Part shown: positions 1 to 5,985 of the stretch, piece after piece
How positions within the stretch are numbered: the first letter of the stretch is position 1
How the letters are laid out: every line of letters starts with the position of its first letter
From: a virus
Direction: 5' to 3' (one strand)
IMG/VR virus record: IMGVR_UViG_3300043172_000338
Coordinates: 1-25,897 of that record
DNA length: 25,897 nt
The notes under the pieces: model-generated
Database searches by the model: none
What the model was told of the DNA's origin: nothing
What the model saw: only the letters and a program-made list of their open reading frames with translations
Program-made: the position numbers and the translations under genes

Positions 1-1
1 T

Positions 2-1396
2 GCAGTTTATGAATTATTTGCTGCATTCAGCAAGAAGAAAACATTTGATACGTTTGGTGATTACGATAAAGAGCAACTGGAAATTATTCAAGAAATGTTC
101 GATGAATATAATAAAGCCGTTTGGAGTAAAGATAAAATTGACTATCAAGACCAAATATTATTAGTTAATGAATTATTCGAAAACCATCCACAGCTTATTG
201 AGAAATATGGATTTACACACATTATGACTGATGAGTTTCAAGATACTAATAAAATGCAAGTATACTTGCTTAATCAATTATCAACATACACAGAGTTTGT
301 ATCAATGATGAATGTAGGTGACGCATCTCAAAGTATATACAGTTTTGCTGGATCCTCACAAGAATATATGTTAAACTTCGAAGCATATTTTGGAGAGTTC
401 ACAGATTTATCAATGACAACTAATTTCAGATCAACAACGCAAATTTGCGATTTTGCCAATAAATTGGATAGATTAAATACTATCAGAATAGATAAAACAA
501 TGACATCATTCAAAGGAAATGGAGAAGAAGTAGAATTACTCTCATACGATACCCTAGAAGACGAATATAGGGACGTAGCGAACCTTATTAAGTTTTCTGA
601 TACTAACTATCAAGACACTGCTATACTGGCAAGAACGAAGGCTGAGCTGCTTAAAATGCAACGTGTGTTAAGTGATAATAATATACCTAGTATAATTGAT
701 GTCACTGAAAGAAATATAGACAATCATACTGTTAGGCTTGCTATTAATTTAGCTCAGTATTTAAACAACCCAAAAGAGAATCAATATTTGTTAGATCACA
801 TTTCATATTTAAATCCAGAAGTGTCCAGTGATGATGAGTTAAATAATCTTATGGATAGTGTTGGTAAAACATTAACAGATGTAATTAACAATATTATCAC
901 TGAAGAAGAAAGACTAGAAGAAGGTTTGGATGCTAATGAGTCTATTGAATTAACTAGATTAGAATTATATTTAGATTTAGTTAGACCATTAAGAGACTCT
1001 GATGAAGTATGTGACAAGTTTATTGAAGGTGTATTAAATAGTAGAACATTCATATCAATATCTGATTTATCTTCTTATTTAAAGAAACATGTAGATTATA
1101 ATGATGCTGGACAAGTTGAGAAAGATGAAAGAAAATGGAAAGCTGTTAAACTTACAACTCTTCATTCTAGTAAGGGACAAGAATTTAATACTACTTTCGT
1201 TCTCCTTGACAAAATGAAATATGATCACAAAATGTCACTAAAGGATTTGGAGGAAGAGAGGAGATTACTCTTTGTTGGCTGTACTAGGTCAAAGGATAAG
1301 TTGTACATCATGTATAACAAGAATATGGATAAGAAACGTGGAGCTGGCAAGTATTGCTTGTTTGCTGATGAAGTTGCTATGATATTACAAGATTAA
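2..1396 (+). CDS. UvrD/PcrA-type superfamily 1 DNA helicase, 5' end outside window
   Basis: An ATP-dependent 3'-5' DNA helicase that probably acts in phage replication or recombination. The reading frame is open to the left window edge, so the Met codon at 95 is internal and the N-terminus, including the Walker A motif, is missing. About 464 residues are visible. Seen in order: a Walker B motif DEFQDTN (near base 230), motif III with GDASQSIYSFAGS (near 318), motif IV TTNFRST (near 418), motif V with TTLHSSKGQEF (near 1153), and motif VI EEERRLLFVGCTRSKDKL (near 1250). All are classic UvrD/Rep/PcrA signatures. The chain stops soon after motif VI, so it lacks the long C-terminal tail of cellular UvrD. 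The family assignment is firm. The exact role (PcrA-like replication helicase or AddA/RecB-like) cannot be settled without the N-terminus. Confidence 0.93.
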   Translation, partial: AVYELFAAFSKKKTFDTFGDYDKEQLEIIQEMFDEYNKAVWSKDKIDYQDQILLVNELFENHPQLIEKYGFTHIMTDEFQDTNKMQVYLLNQLSTYTEFVSMMNVGDASQSIYSFAGSSQEYMLNFEAYFGEFTDLSMTTNFRSTTQICDFANKLDRLNTIRIDKTMTSFKGNGEEVELLSYDTLEDEYRDVANLIKFSDTNYQDTAILARTKAELLKMQRVLSDNNIPSIIDVTERNIDNHTVRLAINLAQYLNNPKENQYLLDHISYLNPEVSSDDELNNLMDSVGKTLTDVINNIITEEERLEEGLDANESIELTRLELYLDLVRPLRDSDEVCDKFIEGVLNSRTFISISDLSSYLKKHVDYNDAGQVEKDERKWKAVKLTTLHSSKGQEFNTTFVLLDKMKYDHKMSLKDLEEERRLLFVGCTRSKDKLYIMYNKNMDKKRGAGKYCLFADEVAMILQD

Positions 1397-1422
1397 CCAA
1401 ACTAAATAAAATAAATCTAATA

Positions 1423-1452
1423 AAAGCATTGACATTAAGTTGTTGATGCTTT
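1423..1452 (+). repeat. Inverted repeat overlapping the promoter at 1.43 kb
   Basis: Twelve-base arms AAAGCATTGACA (1423-1434) and TGTTGATGCTTT (1441-1452) pair fully if two G-T wobbles are allowed, with a six-base loop. The left arm contains the -35 box and the right arm ends at the first base of the -10 box. In RNA reading through from the helicase gene it would form a hairpin followed by an AU-rich stretch, so it may end the upstream transcript, act as an operator, or both. Confidence 0.6.
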
Positions 1453-1457
1453 ATTAT
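1429..1457 (+). promoter_or_regulatory. Sigma-A-like promoter for the unit starting at 1504
   Basis: A perfect -35 TTGACA (1429-1434), a 17-base spacer and a -10 TATTAT (1452-1457). A start near 1464 would give a leader of about 40 bases before the ATG at 1504. The same architecture recurs near 4110 and 9549. Confidence 0.75.
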
Positions 1458-1503
1458 ATTACATATAGGGAACAGGAAAACAATATTGAGGAGGAAATTA
1501 ATA

Positions 1504-2052
1504 ATGGGAATGTATACAGGAATCAGATTTAAGGGAACAGTAAAAGAAGAGTTTAGAAAAGGGTTTGGTATTATTGCTATTGAAGGAGATTGGGAATTAC
1601 ATTTAGATGATAACTTAAAAGCATTTGGAGATAATGTAGGTAGAAGTGGTTTTATCCCATGTGGATGCTTATCATATATGCCTGATAAATGGGAGAAGGA
1701 TTATATTAATCCAGAAGGCAATAAGGAGCCTGAATTTAGCTCAGATAAAGACAAACCAATTGAAGAAGTTAAATATTACAAACAAGTTGACACAGATGGA
1801 TTTAAAAGAACATATAATGAAGAAACTGGTTATTGGACTTTCCAATGTTCATTAAAGAATTATGAATCTGAGATTGAAATATTCTTTAAATTATTACCTT
1901 ATTTTATTGAGTCGATTGATCACTTAGAATATTTCTATGAAGAAGATACATGGTCACAAAAGTATGAATTAGTGAATGGAAAGGTTGTTGAGACAAGTGA
2001 TAAATTTGTACTGTATGGATATGAAGATGAAAATAGTAAGTGGGGTTATTAA
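1504..2052 (+). CDS. Unknown phage protein, 182 aa
   Basis: I do not recognise this family. The start is set at ATG 1504 because a strong GAGGAGG site (1488-1494) lies at the right distance. A TTG further up at 1486 would place that site inside the gene. The protein is acidic and rich in aromatics. It begins MGMYTGIRFKGTV, has a CGCLSYMPDKW segment near residue 50, and has an acidic EDENSKWGY end. There are no membrane segments or signal peptide. It is the first gene after the promoter at 1.43 kb, and the next start codon lies one base beyond its stop, so it is probably translationally coupled to the alpha-CTD-like gene. Confidence 0.8.
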   Translation: MGMYTGIRFKGTVKEEFRKGFGIIAIEGDWELHLDDNLKAFGDNVGRSGFIPCGCLSYMPDKWEKDYINPEGNKEPEFSSDKDKPIEEVKYYKQVDTDGFKRTYNEETGYWTFQCSLKNYESEIEIFFKLLPYFIESIDHLEYFYEEDTWSQKYELVNGKVVETSDKFVLYGYEDENSKWGY

Positions 2053-2053
2053 A

Positions 2054-2491
2054 ATGAATTCAAATACAACATTAGAAGAATTAGATTTATCGGTAAGAGC
2101 ATATAATTGCTTAAAGAGACACAGAATTAATACACTTGGACAATTAGAGAAATTAACTCATGAAGATTTATTGAAAGTTAGAAATATGAATATGAAATGT
2201 GTTTTTGAAGTTGAGAAGAAATTAGGTAGAGTTGATGAAATAGTTGAACATTCTCCATTAGAATTTAAACCTAATGAAATAGTATTCGATAGAAAAAGAG
2301 GCTGGTACGGTATTTACTTAAGTAAAGTAGATTCAGAATGCTCAGAGGTTCAATTTGAAGATGGATTAACTATCGTCCGAACTAAATGGCTAACACATGT
2401 TAATCAAGTTGCAGTGTTAAAAATTATTAGAGAATATAATGAATTACAGCAAAGAGGTGTGATTGACTTAGGAAATGAATTTGAATATTAA
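2054..2491 (+). CDS. RNA polymerase alpha-CTD-like protein with C-terminal extra domain, 145 aa
   Basis: Residues 7-56 closely match the C-terminal domain of the bacterial RNA polymerase alpha subunit (the helix-hairpin-helix module that binds UP elements and activators). The segment LEELDLSVRAYNCLKR is close to the Bacillota consensus and is followed by INTLGQL and EDLLKVRNMNMK. Residues equivalent to E. coli alpha R265, N268 and C269 are present as R15, N18 and C19. Those for K298 and E302 also appear kept, while the usual NLG turn has become NMN and S299 has become Cys. Residues about 75-120 are beta-rich (WYGIYLSKV, VQFEDG) and may form a small SH3-like barrel. The alpha N-terminal assembly domain is absent. 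The start at 2054 is chosen because an earlier ATG would overlap the previous gene deeply. It may retarget or compete with host RNA polymerase. That role is inferred, but the homology is strong. Confidence 0.85.
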   Translation: MNSNTTLEELDLSVRAYNCLKRHRINTLGQLEKLTHEDLLKVRNMNMKCVFEVEKKLGRVDEIVEHSPLEFKPNEIVFDRKRGWYGIYLSKVDSECSEVQFEDGLTIVRTKWLTHVNQVAVLKIIREYNELQQRGVIDLGNEFEY

Positions 2492-2502
2492 GGAGAAATA
2501 AG

Positions 2503-2664
2503 ATGAAATACGAAATTACCTATAAATACACAAGCACAAGGATTTCTACAGTGGAGGCTGATAACGAGGAAGAGGCAATTAAAAAGTTTAACGATGGGCA
2601 TATCTTAGAGGACTCAGAAGAAGATTGTGAAGATAGTGTTTTTCAAGATATTAAGAAAATATAA
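2503..2664 (+). CDS. Small acidic protein, 53 aa
   Basis: This short gene has a good ribosome binding site (AAGGAGA just before ATG 2503). The protein begins MKYEITYKYTSTRISTVEAD and continues with NEEEAIKKF. The pattern of a beta strand, then V-E-A-D-x-E-E-E-A, then a helix is reminiscent of the small DpnD/PcfM-like proteins of Gram-positive mobile elements. That resemblance is only suggestive. The C-terminal half is strongly acidic. The next gene follows after 12 bases, so it is part of the same operon. Confidence 0.7.
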   Translation: MKYEITYKYTSTRISTVEADNEEEAIKKFNDGHILEDSEEDCEDSVFQDIKKI

Positions 2665-2676
2665 GGAGGATCACAA

Positions 2677-2877
2677 GTGAAAACTAAAAAGCAAATTAGA
2701 AAACAGATTAGAGAATTAAAATTAGATCAGAAAAACTTAGGATTAAAAACTGATCGTCGGCTTTGGGGAAGTAAAATGAAACAAATTACTGAGTTATCTC
2801 CCAGAGATATGGATAAATTTAGCTCTATACAACTTGAGATTGATGTGTTAAGATGGGTAATGAGGGAGGAGAAATAG
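2677..2877 (+). CDS. Small basic helical protein, 66 aa
   Basis: Starts with GTG at 2677 behind a strong AAGGAGG (2663-2669). The N-terminal third is very basic and helical (KTKKQIRKQIRELKLDQK), the rest amphipathic. No known family is recognised. A nucleic-acid-binding or coiled-coil role is possible from composition alone. Its TAG is followed immediately by the ATG of the next gene. Confidence 0.7.
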   Translation: MKTKKQIRKQIRELKLDQKNLGLKTDRRLWGSKMKQITELSPRDMDKFSSIQLEIDVLRWVMREEK

Positions 2878-3039
2878 ATGAAAAAAGAAGACTTTAAAGA
2901 GATGTTAAAAGAATGCTTAAAGGAGTTAATAGAAGATGGCACCTTGGCATTTTATAAAGGTGACTATACTGGTGAGTCAAAAATATATTTAAATGACGAA
3001 CCTATTGGAAGTATTGATGTGTTACTAAGACGAACATAA
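2878..3039 (+). CDS. Small protein, 53 aa
   Basis: ATG 2878 directly abuts the previous stop codon and has GGGAGGAG upstream. The sequence starts MKKEDFKEMLKECLKELIED, a charged amphipathic helix, followed by a short beta-rich tail ending in SIDVLLRRT. Not recognised. Real on the strength of its ribosome binding site and tight packing in the operon. Confidence 0.65.
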   Translation: MKKEDFKEMLKECLKELIEDGTLAFYKGDYTGESKIYLNDEPIGSIDVLLRRT

Positions 3040-3057
3040 GACAATAAGGAGGCTCAA

Positions 3058-3246
3058 ATGATTAAAAAGTTTGTCGTAAGATTCTTAGAATCAATGGTGG
3101 ACAAATGTAATTCTGAGATGGAAATTTTAGAAATGGAAGGAAGATCTAACAGTATAAAATACTCTAATGAATGGTTGGATGAGATGCATAATCTTGAAAC
3201 AAAGAAGAAACAATCGTTGCAACATGTTATTAGACTATTAAAATAA
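3058..3246 (+). CDS. Small helical protein, 62 aa
   Basis: Preceded by AAGGAGG at good spacing. The protein is almost wholly helical and charged, starting MIKKFVVRFLESMVDKCNSE and containing an ETKKKQSLQHVIRLLK end. No domain is recognised. It lies in the run of small genes between the alpha-CTD-like gene and the nuclease, a region typical of phage host-takeover genes. Confidence 0.65.
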   Translation: MIKKFVVRFLESMVDKCNSEMEILEMEGRSNSIKYSNEWLDEMHNLETKKKQSLQHVIRLLK

Positions 3247-3257
3247 AGGAGGCTTAA

Positions 3258-3848
3258 ATGGCACATGGTAACAATAGGGTTGATATAGATGGATATACTT
3301 TTCTATCACCCTCTGAAGGACGATTTTATTTAAAAGTTAAAAGAGCAAAAGAAAATGGTGTCATATTAGATTTTGAAATCGCACCAAAGTATGAGCTACA
3401 ACCAAAGTTTACAGATTGGAGAGGTAAGAAAATTGATTCAATTGATCATTATCCAGATTTCTTTATTACTCGATTAGATGGAAGTCAATATATTATTGAT
3501 ACTAAAGGTGGATCATTTCATGAAAAAGATGCTGTTCTAAAACGTAAAATGTGGTTATATAAGAATCAAGGTATCCCATATTATTATGCTTCAGAAATAC
3601 CAAAGTTTCTTGGAAAAGTGTGGTGTGAAACAAGCACTGGAAATAACTTTGAAAAGAAGCTCAAAGATTTATATTATAAAATATTACATCCAGATATTAA
3701 AAGAGCAACAGCTACATCTCCACAAATAAGAAAATCAGAAATTGATGAATACTTTGATTGGGAATGTCTAGATGGACTGTTTAACAGGATGATTAAGAAG
3801 TACACTAAAAAAGAACGTGAGAAAATGGCTAAGGAAAAGGAGAAATAA
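3258..3848 (+). CDS. PD-(D/E)XK nuclease, DUF1064-like, 196 aa
   Basis: A probable DNA endonuclease of the PD-(D/E)XK fold, close in layout to the phage DUF1064 family (annotated in phages as nuclease or Holliday-junction-resolvase-like). The family pattern is seen in order: DGYTFLSPSEGRFYL with the helix glutamate (near residue 20), FEIAPKYELQPKF (near 40), and the active-site core HYPDFFI followed by YIIDTKGG, giving the P-D and D-x-K residues (about 68-91). The C-terminal 100 residues include a KKYTKKEREKMAKEKEK tail that is very basic and may bind DNA. ATG 3258 has AAAGGAGG upstream. It sits with replication genes, in line with a role in resolving or trimming phage DNA. Confidence 0.75.
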   Translation: MAHGNNRVDIDGYTFLSPSEGRFYLKVKRAKENGVILDFEIAPKYELQPKFTDWRGKKIDSIDHYPDFFITRLDGSQYIIDTKGGSFHEKDAVLKRKMWLYKNQGIPYYYASEIPKFLGKVWCETSTGNNFEKKLKDLYYKILHPDIKRATATSPQIRKSEIDEYFDWECLDGLFNRMIKKYTKKEREKMAKEKEK

Positions 3849-3850
3849 TA

Positions 3851-4126
3851 ATGAAAGATAATTTAAGTAAAGCAATATTTTTAAAGCATGAAACTGATGA
3901 AACTGGATATCCTATAATCGGATATGAATATGTAAAACAATTCCACGATAATGCAAAACAAGCATTCCCAGACAATGTAATATTTTCATATTTTGGATTT
4001 GATATTCATGTCTTGGAAGGAACAGATTTAATTAAAGTTGAAAGTTTAGAAGAGATCAAAGATATATTAAATCAGAAATTAGAAGATATTAAAGTTAATA
4101 GTTTAAAGGTTGAAGTATCTGAATAA
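3851..4126 (+). CDS. Unknown protein, 91 aa
   Basis: Begins two bases after the nuclease stop. The upstream AAAGGAGA lies within the end of the nuclease gene. The sequence MKDNLSKAIFLKHETDETGY leads into VIFSYFGFDIHVLEGTD and a C-terminal helix EEIKDILNQKLEDIK. It is not recognised. It is acidic, has no membrane segments, and is probably translationally coupled to the nuclease. Confidence 0.65.
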   Translation: MKDNLSKAIFLKHETDETGYPIIGYEYVKQFHDNAKQAFPDNVIFSYFGFDIHVLEGTDLIKVESLEEIKDILNQKLEDIKVNSLKVEVSE

Positions 4127-4138
4127 GTGTGGTATTAT
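4110..4138 (+). promoter_or_regulatory. Sigma-A-like promoter for the unit starting at 4194
   Basis: A -35 TTGAAG (4110-4115), a 17-base spacer and a -10 TATTAT (4133-4138) that overlap the end of the preceding gene. A start near 4145 would leave a leader of about 50 bases. Spacing and -10 box match the promoters at 1.43 and 9.55 kb exactly. The sequence AACCAAACTAA (4160-4170) in the leader also occurs at 1395-1405. Confidence 0.55.
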
Positions 4139-4193
4139 TGATTAGTAAGATATGTTGTGAACCAAACTAAGATTATAAAAGGAGATTAAAAAG

Positions 4194-4742
4194 ATGACAG
4201 GAAAGAAAATTGATTTAGAAAATGTAGAAGCGGTTGATGTTGATTTTGAAGAGGTAGTTGAAACTGAAGGTGATACTCCGGTAGAAGTTAAGCCAGAAGA
4301 GAAACCAAAATTAACATTAGAGGAACAAGTTGTTAGTTTAGAAGGCAAAATTGAAGAAGTTAAAAGATATCAAAGTTTCTTGAGTTTAGTTAAGATGGCT
4401 GGAGTTGGTTTCAGATATGAACTTCCGAGTAAAGATGACAGATCAGTTATGACATTGAATGTTGTAGTTAAGAAAACTAAAACTGGTCATATGGATGTTG
4501 AGAAATATGAGATTGATGGTAGAAATGAAGATGGTACTGGTATTCAAGGTAAGTGGTTAGGTAAAGAGAGATTGACTGGTACAGCTTTCGACATGGGTGA
4601 GCAGCAAGCTAAAATGTATTTACAAATGTTTGAGAGTCAACTTGAGTTAGTTAAGAGTGAGATCAGTGGTGAGACTGTTGATGGGGTTAAGGTTGAAAGA
4701 GGATTGAGAGCCAAGACAGGAGTATTAGATGAGAAAATTTAA
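4194..4742 (+). CDS. Unknown acidic protein with coiled coil, 182 aa
   Basis: First gene after the 4.11-kb promoter, with AAAGGAGA upstream. Residues 1-45 are low complexity and acidic (VDFEEVVETEGD and EVKPEEKPK), probably disordered. They are followed by a coiled-coil-like stretch LEEQVVSLEGKIEEVKR, a beta-rich middle with GVGFRYELPSKDDR and LNVVVKKTKTG, and a helical end. No family is recognised. The acidic flexible N-terminus recalls phage single-strand-binding or DNA-mimic proteins, but nothing in the sequence proves this. Its 3' end overlaps the next gene by 14 bases. Confidence 0.72.
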   Translation: MTGKKIDLENVEAVDVDFEEVVETEGDTPVEVKPEEKPKLTLEEQVVSLEGKIEEVKRYQSFLSLVKMAGVGFRYELPSKDDRSVMTLNVVVKKTKTGHMDVEKYEIDGRNEDGTGIQGKWLGKERLTGTAFDMGEQQAKMYLQMFESQLELVKSEISGETVDGVKVERGLRAKTGVLDEKI

Positions 4743-5331
4743 AGTTATTAAACAATTTGGAAGATGTGGCGTAGGAGATATTGTTAATGAAGATTATATT
4801 TATACTCATTTTAATAACCACCGTGGTATATCTTGGACTGGAAACATAGAAGACTTCAATAGTATTCTTTTAGGTAAGATAGAAGAAGTTTTTGAATTTG
4901 TACCTGTTAAACCACAAACATTCACAACTTTAGAAATGATTGCTGACTGGAAAGATAGTGAATTTACTAAAGAGTATCAGATATTAGATAGTAAAGATCA
5001 TGATAATTGGGTTGGAGCCAATGATACTTATGGATGGCTATGTTGGAAAAGAGACTTTGATGATAGATTTCCTATGTGCGAGTCAAATTTAAATGATATT
5101 TGGATTGAAAAAGTTGAACCAAAACCTGAATACATCAAATTTTCTGATTGGGAAGATGGTGTTTGGTATTTTACAGAAGGAGCGTCAAGCTGTCATATGA
5201 CGAAGGATAGTATTGTATATTATTCTGGTAAAGAATTAATTATAGAATATGGAGATGATGTTAAATTGGATAAAAGTCAAATTAGCTACAATCAATTAAC
5301 TGGATTTAAATGGATTAAGTTTGAAATATAA
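4729..5331 (+). CDS. Unknown Trp-rich protein, 200 aa
   Basis: The start overlaps the previous gene by 14 bases and has GGAG just upstream, suggesting coupled translation. The protein appears built of small beta-rich units: residues 1-20 (KVIKQFGRCGVGDIV), then a Trp-rich region with NWVGANDTYGWLCWKRDF, then SDWEDGVWYFTEG and a C-terminal GFKWIKFEI. It resembles multi-module proteins common in accessory regions of Bacillota phages, but I cannot name a family. Cytoplasmic, with no membrane segments. Confidence 0.7.
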   Translation: MRKFKVIKQFGRCGVGDIVNEDYIYTHFNNHRGISWTGNIEDFNSILLGKIEEVFEFVPVKPQTFTTLEMIADWKDSEFTKEYQILDSKDHDNWVGANDTYGWLCWKRDFDDRFPMCESNLNDIWIEKVEPKPEYIKFSDWEDGVWYFTEGASSCHMTKDSIVYYSGKELIIEYGDDVKLDKSQISYNQLTGFKWIKFEI

Positions 5332-5343
5332 GGAGAATAAAAT

Positions 5344-5943
5344 ATGAGTGTAGTTGTAGCAATTAAAGATGATGATAAAGTATGGATGGCTTGTGATAGT
5401 CAAGTTTCTCAGGGTTACAGTAAAATGACACTGACTAACAGTAATAACTATAAAATAGTAAGACCTAAAAATGAAAAGAATACATTGGTTGGTATCGTTG
5501 GTAATTTAAAATTACAAAACGCTATGAAAATACAAGATTCATTTATAGATGAATTGATTGTGCTTAAAGGTGAATTTAATTTTAAAGAAATGTTTACTAA
5601 GGTCATGCCAAAGATATTTGAAATAGCTAAAAAGTATGGTGTGTCTGAAAAAGCAAAAGATCAAGACAGCGTTTATCTTAACGGAGTGATAATATTTGCC
5701 CATAAAGATATGTTATTTAAATTGGACTCTGATGGGTGTGTAACAGAGGTTGACGACTATATTGCTACTGGTAGTGGTGGTAGATTATCTACTGGTTATT
5801 TAAATCAATTAGATAATACTGAGAGCAAAAGAGATAGTATAATCAAAGCTGTTAAGGCTGCTTGTCAAACAGATTTATATGTAAATTATCCAATTATTGT
5901 TACAAATACTATGGATGATGAGTTTATTGTTATTAATAAATAG
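5344..5943 (+). CDS. Proteasome/HslV-like Ntn-hydrolase, 199 aa
   Basis: The protein follows the plan of HslV and proteasome beta subunits, N-terminal-nucleophile peptidases that form ring-shaped proteases. After removal of the initiator Met the chain would begin with Ser (SVVVAIKDDDKVWMACDSQV), which parallels HslV with its catalytic residue first and Asp at mature position 17. A lysine follows in NNYKIV (K37), close to the expected Lys33. A glycine pair in LVGIVGN and the signature IATGSGG (141-146) before a helix also match HslV. A Ser nucleophile instead of Thr is known in Bacillus HslV (CodW/ClpQ). No HslU-type ATPase is visible nearby. It could degrade host proteins, mature a phage protein, or be an inactive homologue. 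Start ATG 5344 has AAGGAGAA. Confidence 0.75.
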   Translation: MSVVVAIKDDDKVWMACDSQVSQGYSKMTLTNSNNYKIVRPKNEKNTLVGIVGNLKLQNAMKIQDSFIDELIVLKGEFNFKEMFTKVMPKIFEIAKKYGVSEKAKDQDSVYLNGVIIFAHKDMLFKLDSDGCVTEVDDYIATGSGGRLSTGYLNQLDNTESKRDSIIKAVKAACQTDLYVNYPIIVTNTMDDEFIVINK

Positions 5944-5972
5944 GACATAATTAGGACATAATAAGACACAAT
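5941..5972 (+). repeat. Short tandem repeat in the nrdD leader
   Basis: Two perfect 11-base copies of TAGGACATAAT (5941-5951 and 5952-5962) are followed by a degenerate copy AAGACACAAT (5963-5972) directly before the nrdD ribosome binding site. The first copy starts with the stop codon of the upstream gene. It may be a leader element or a replication-slippage product. Confidence 0.6.
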
Positions 5973-5985
5973 AGGAGGAACGTGA

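Noticed and set aside
1486-1503. TTG start six codons upstream for the gene starting at 1504
   Set aside because: It would use the ribosome binding site as coding sequence. ATG 1504 has the correct spacing.
1976-2053. An earlier start for the alpha-CTD-like gene
   Set aside because: It would overlap the upstream gene by 77 bases, and the family match begins after ATG 2054.
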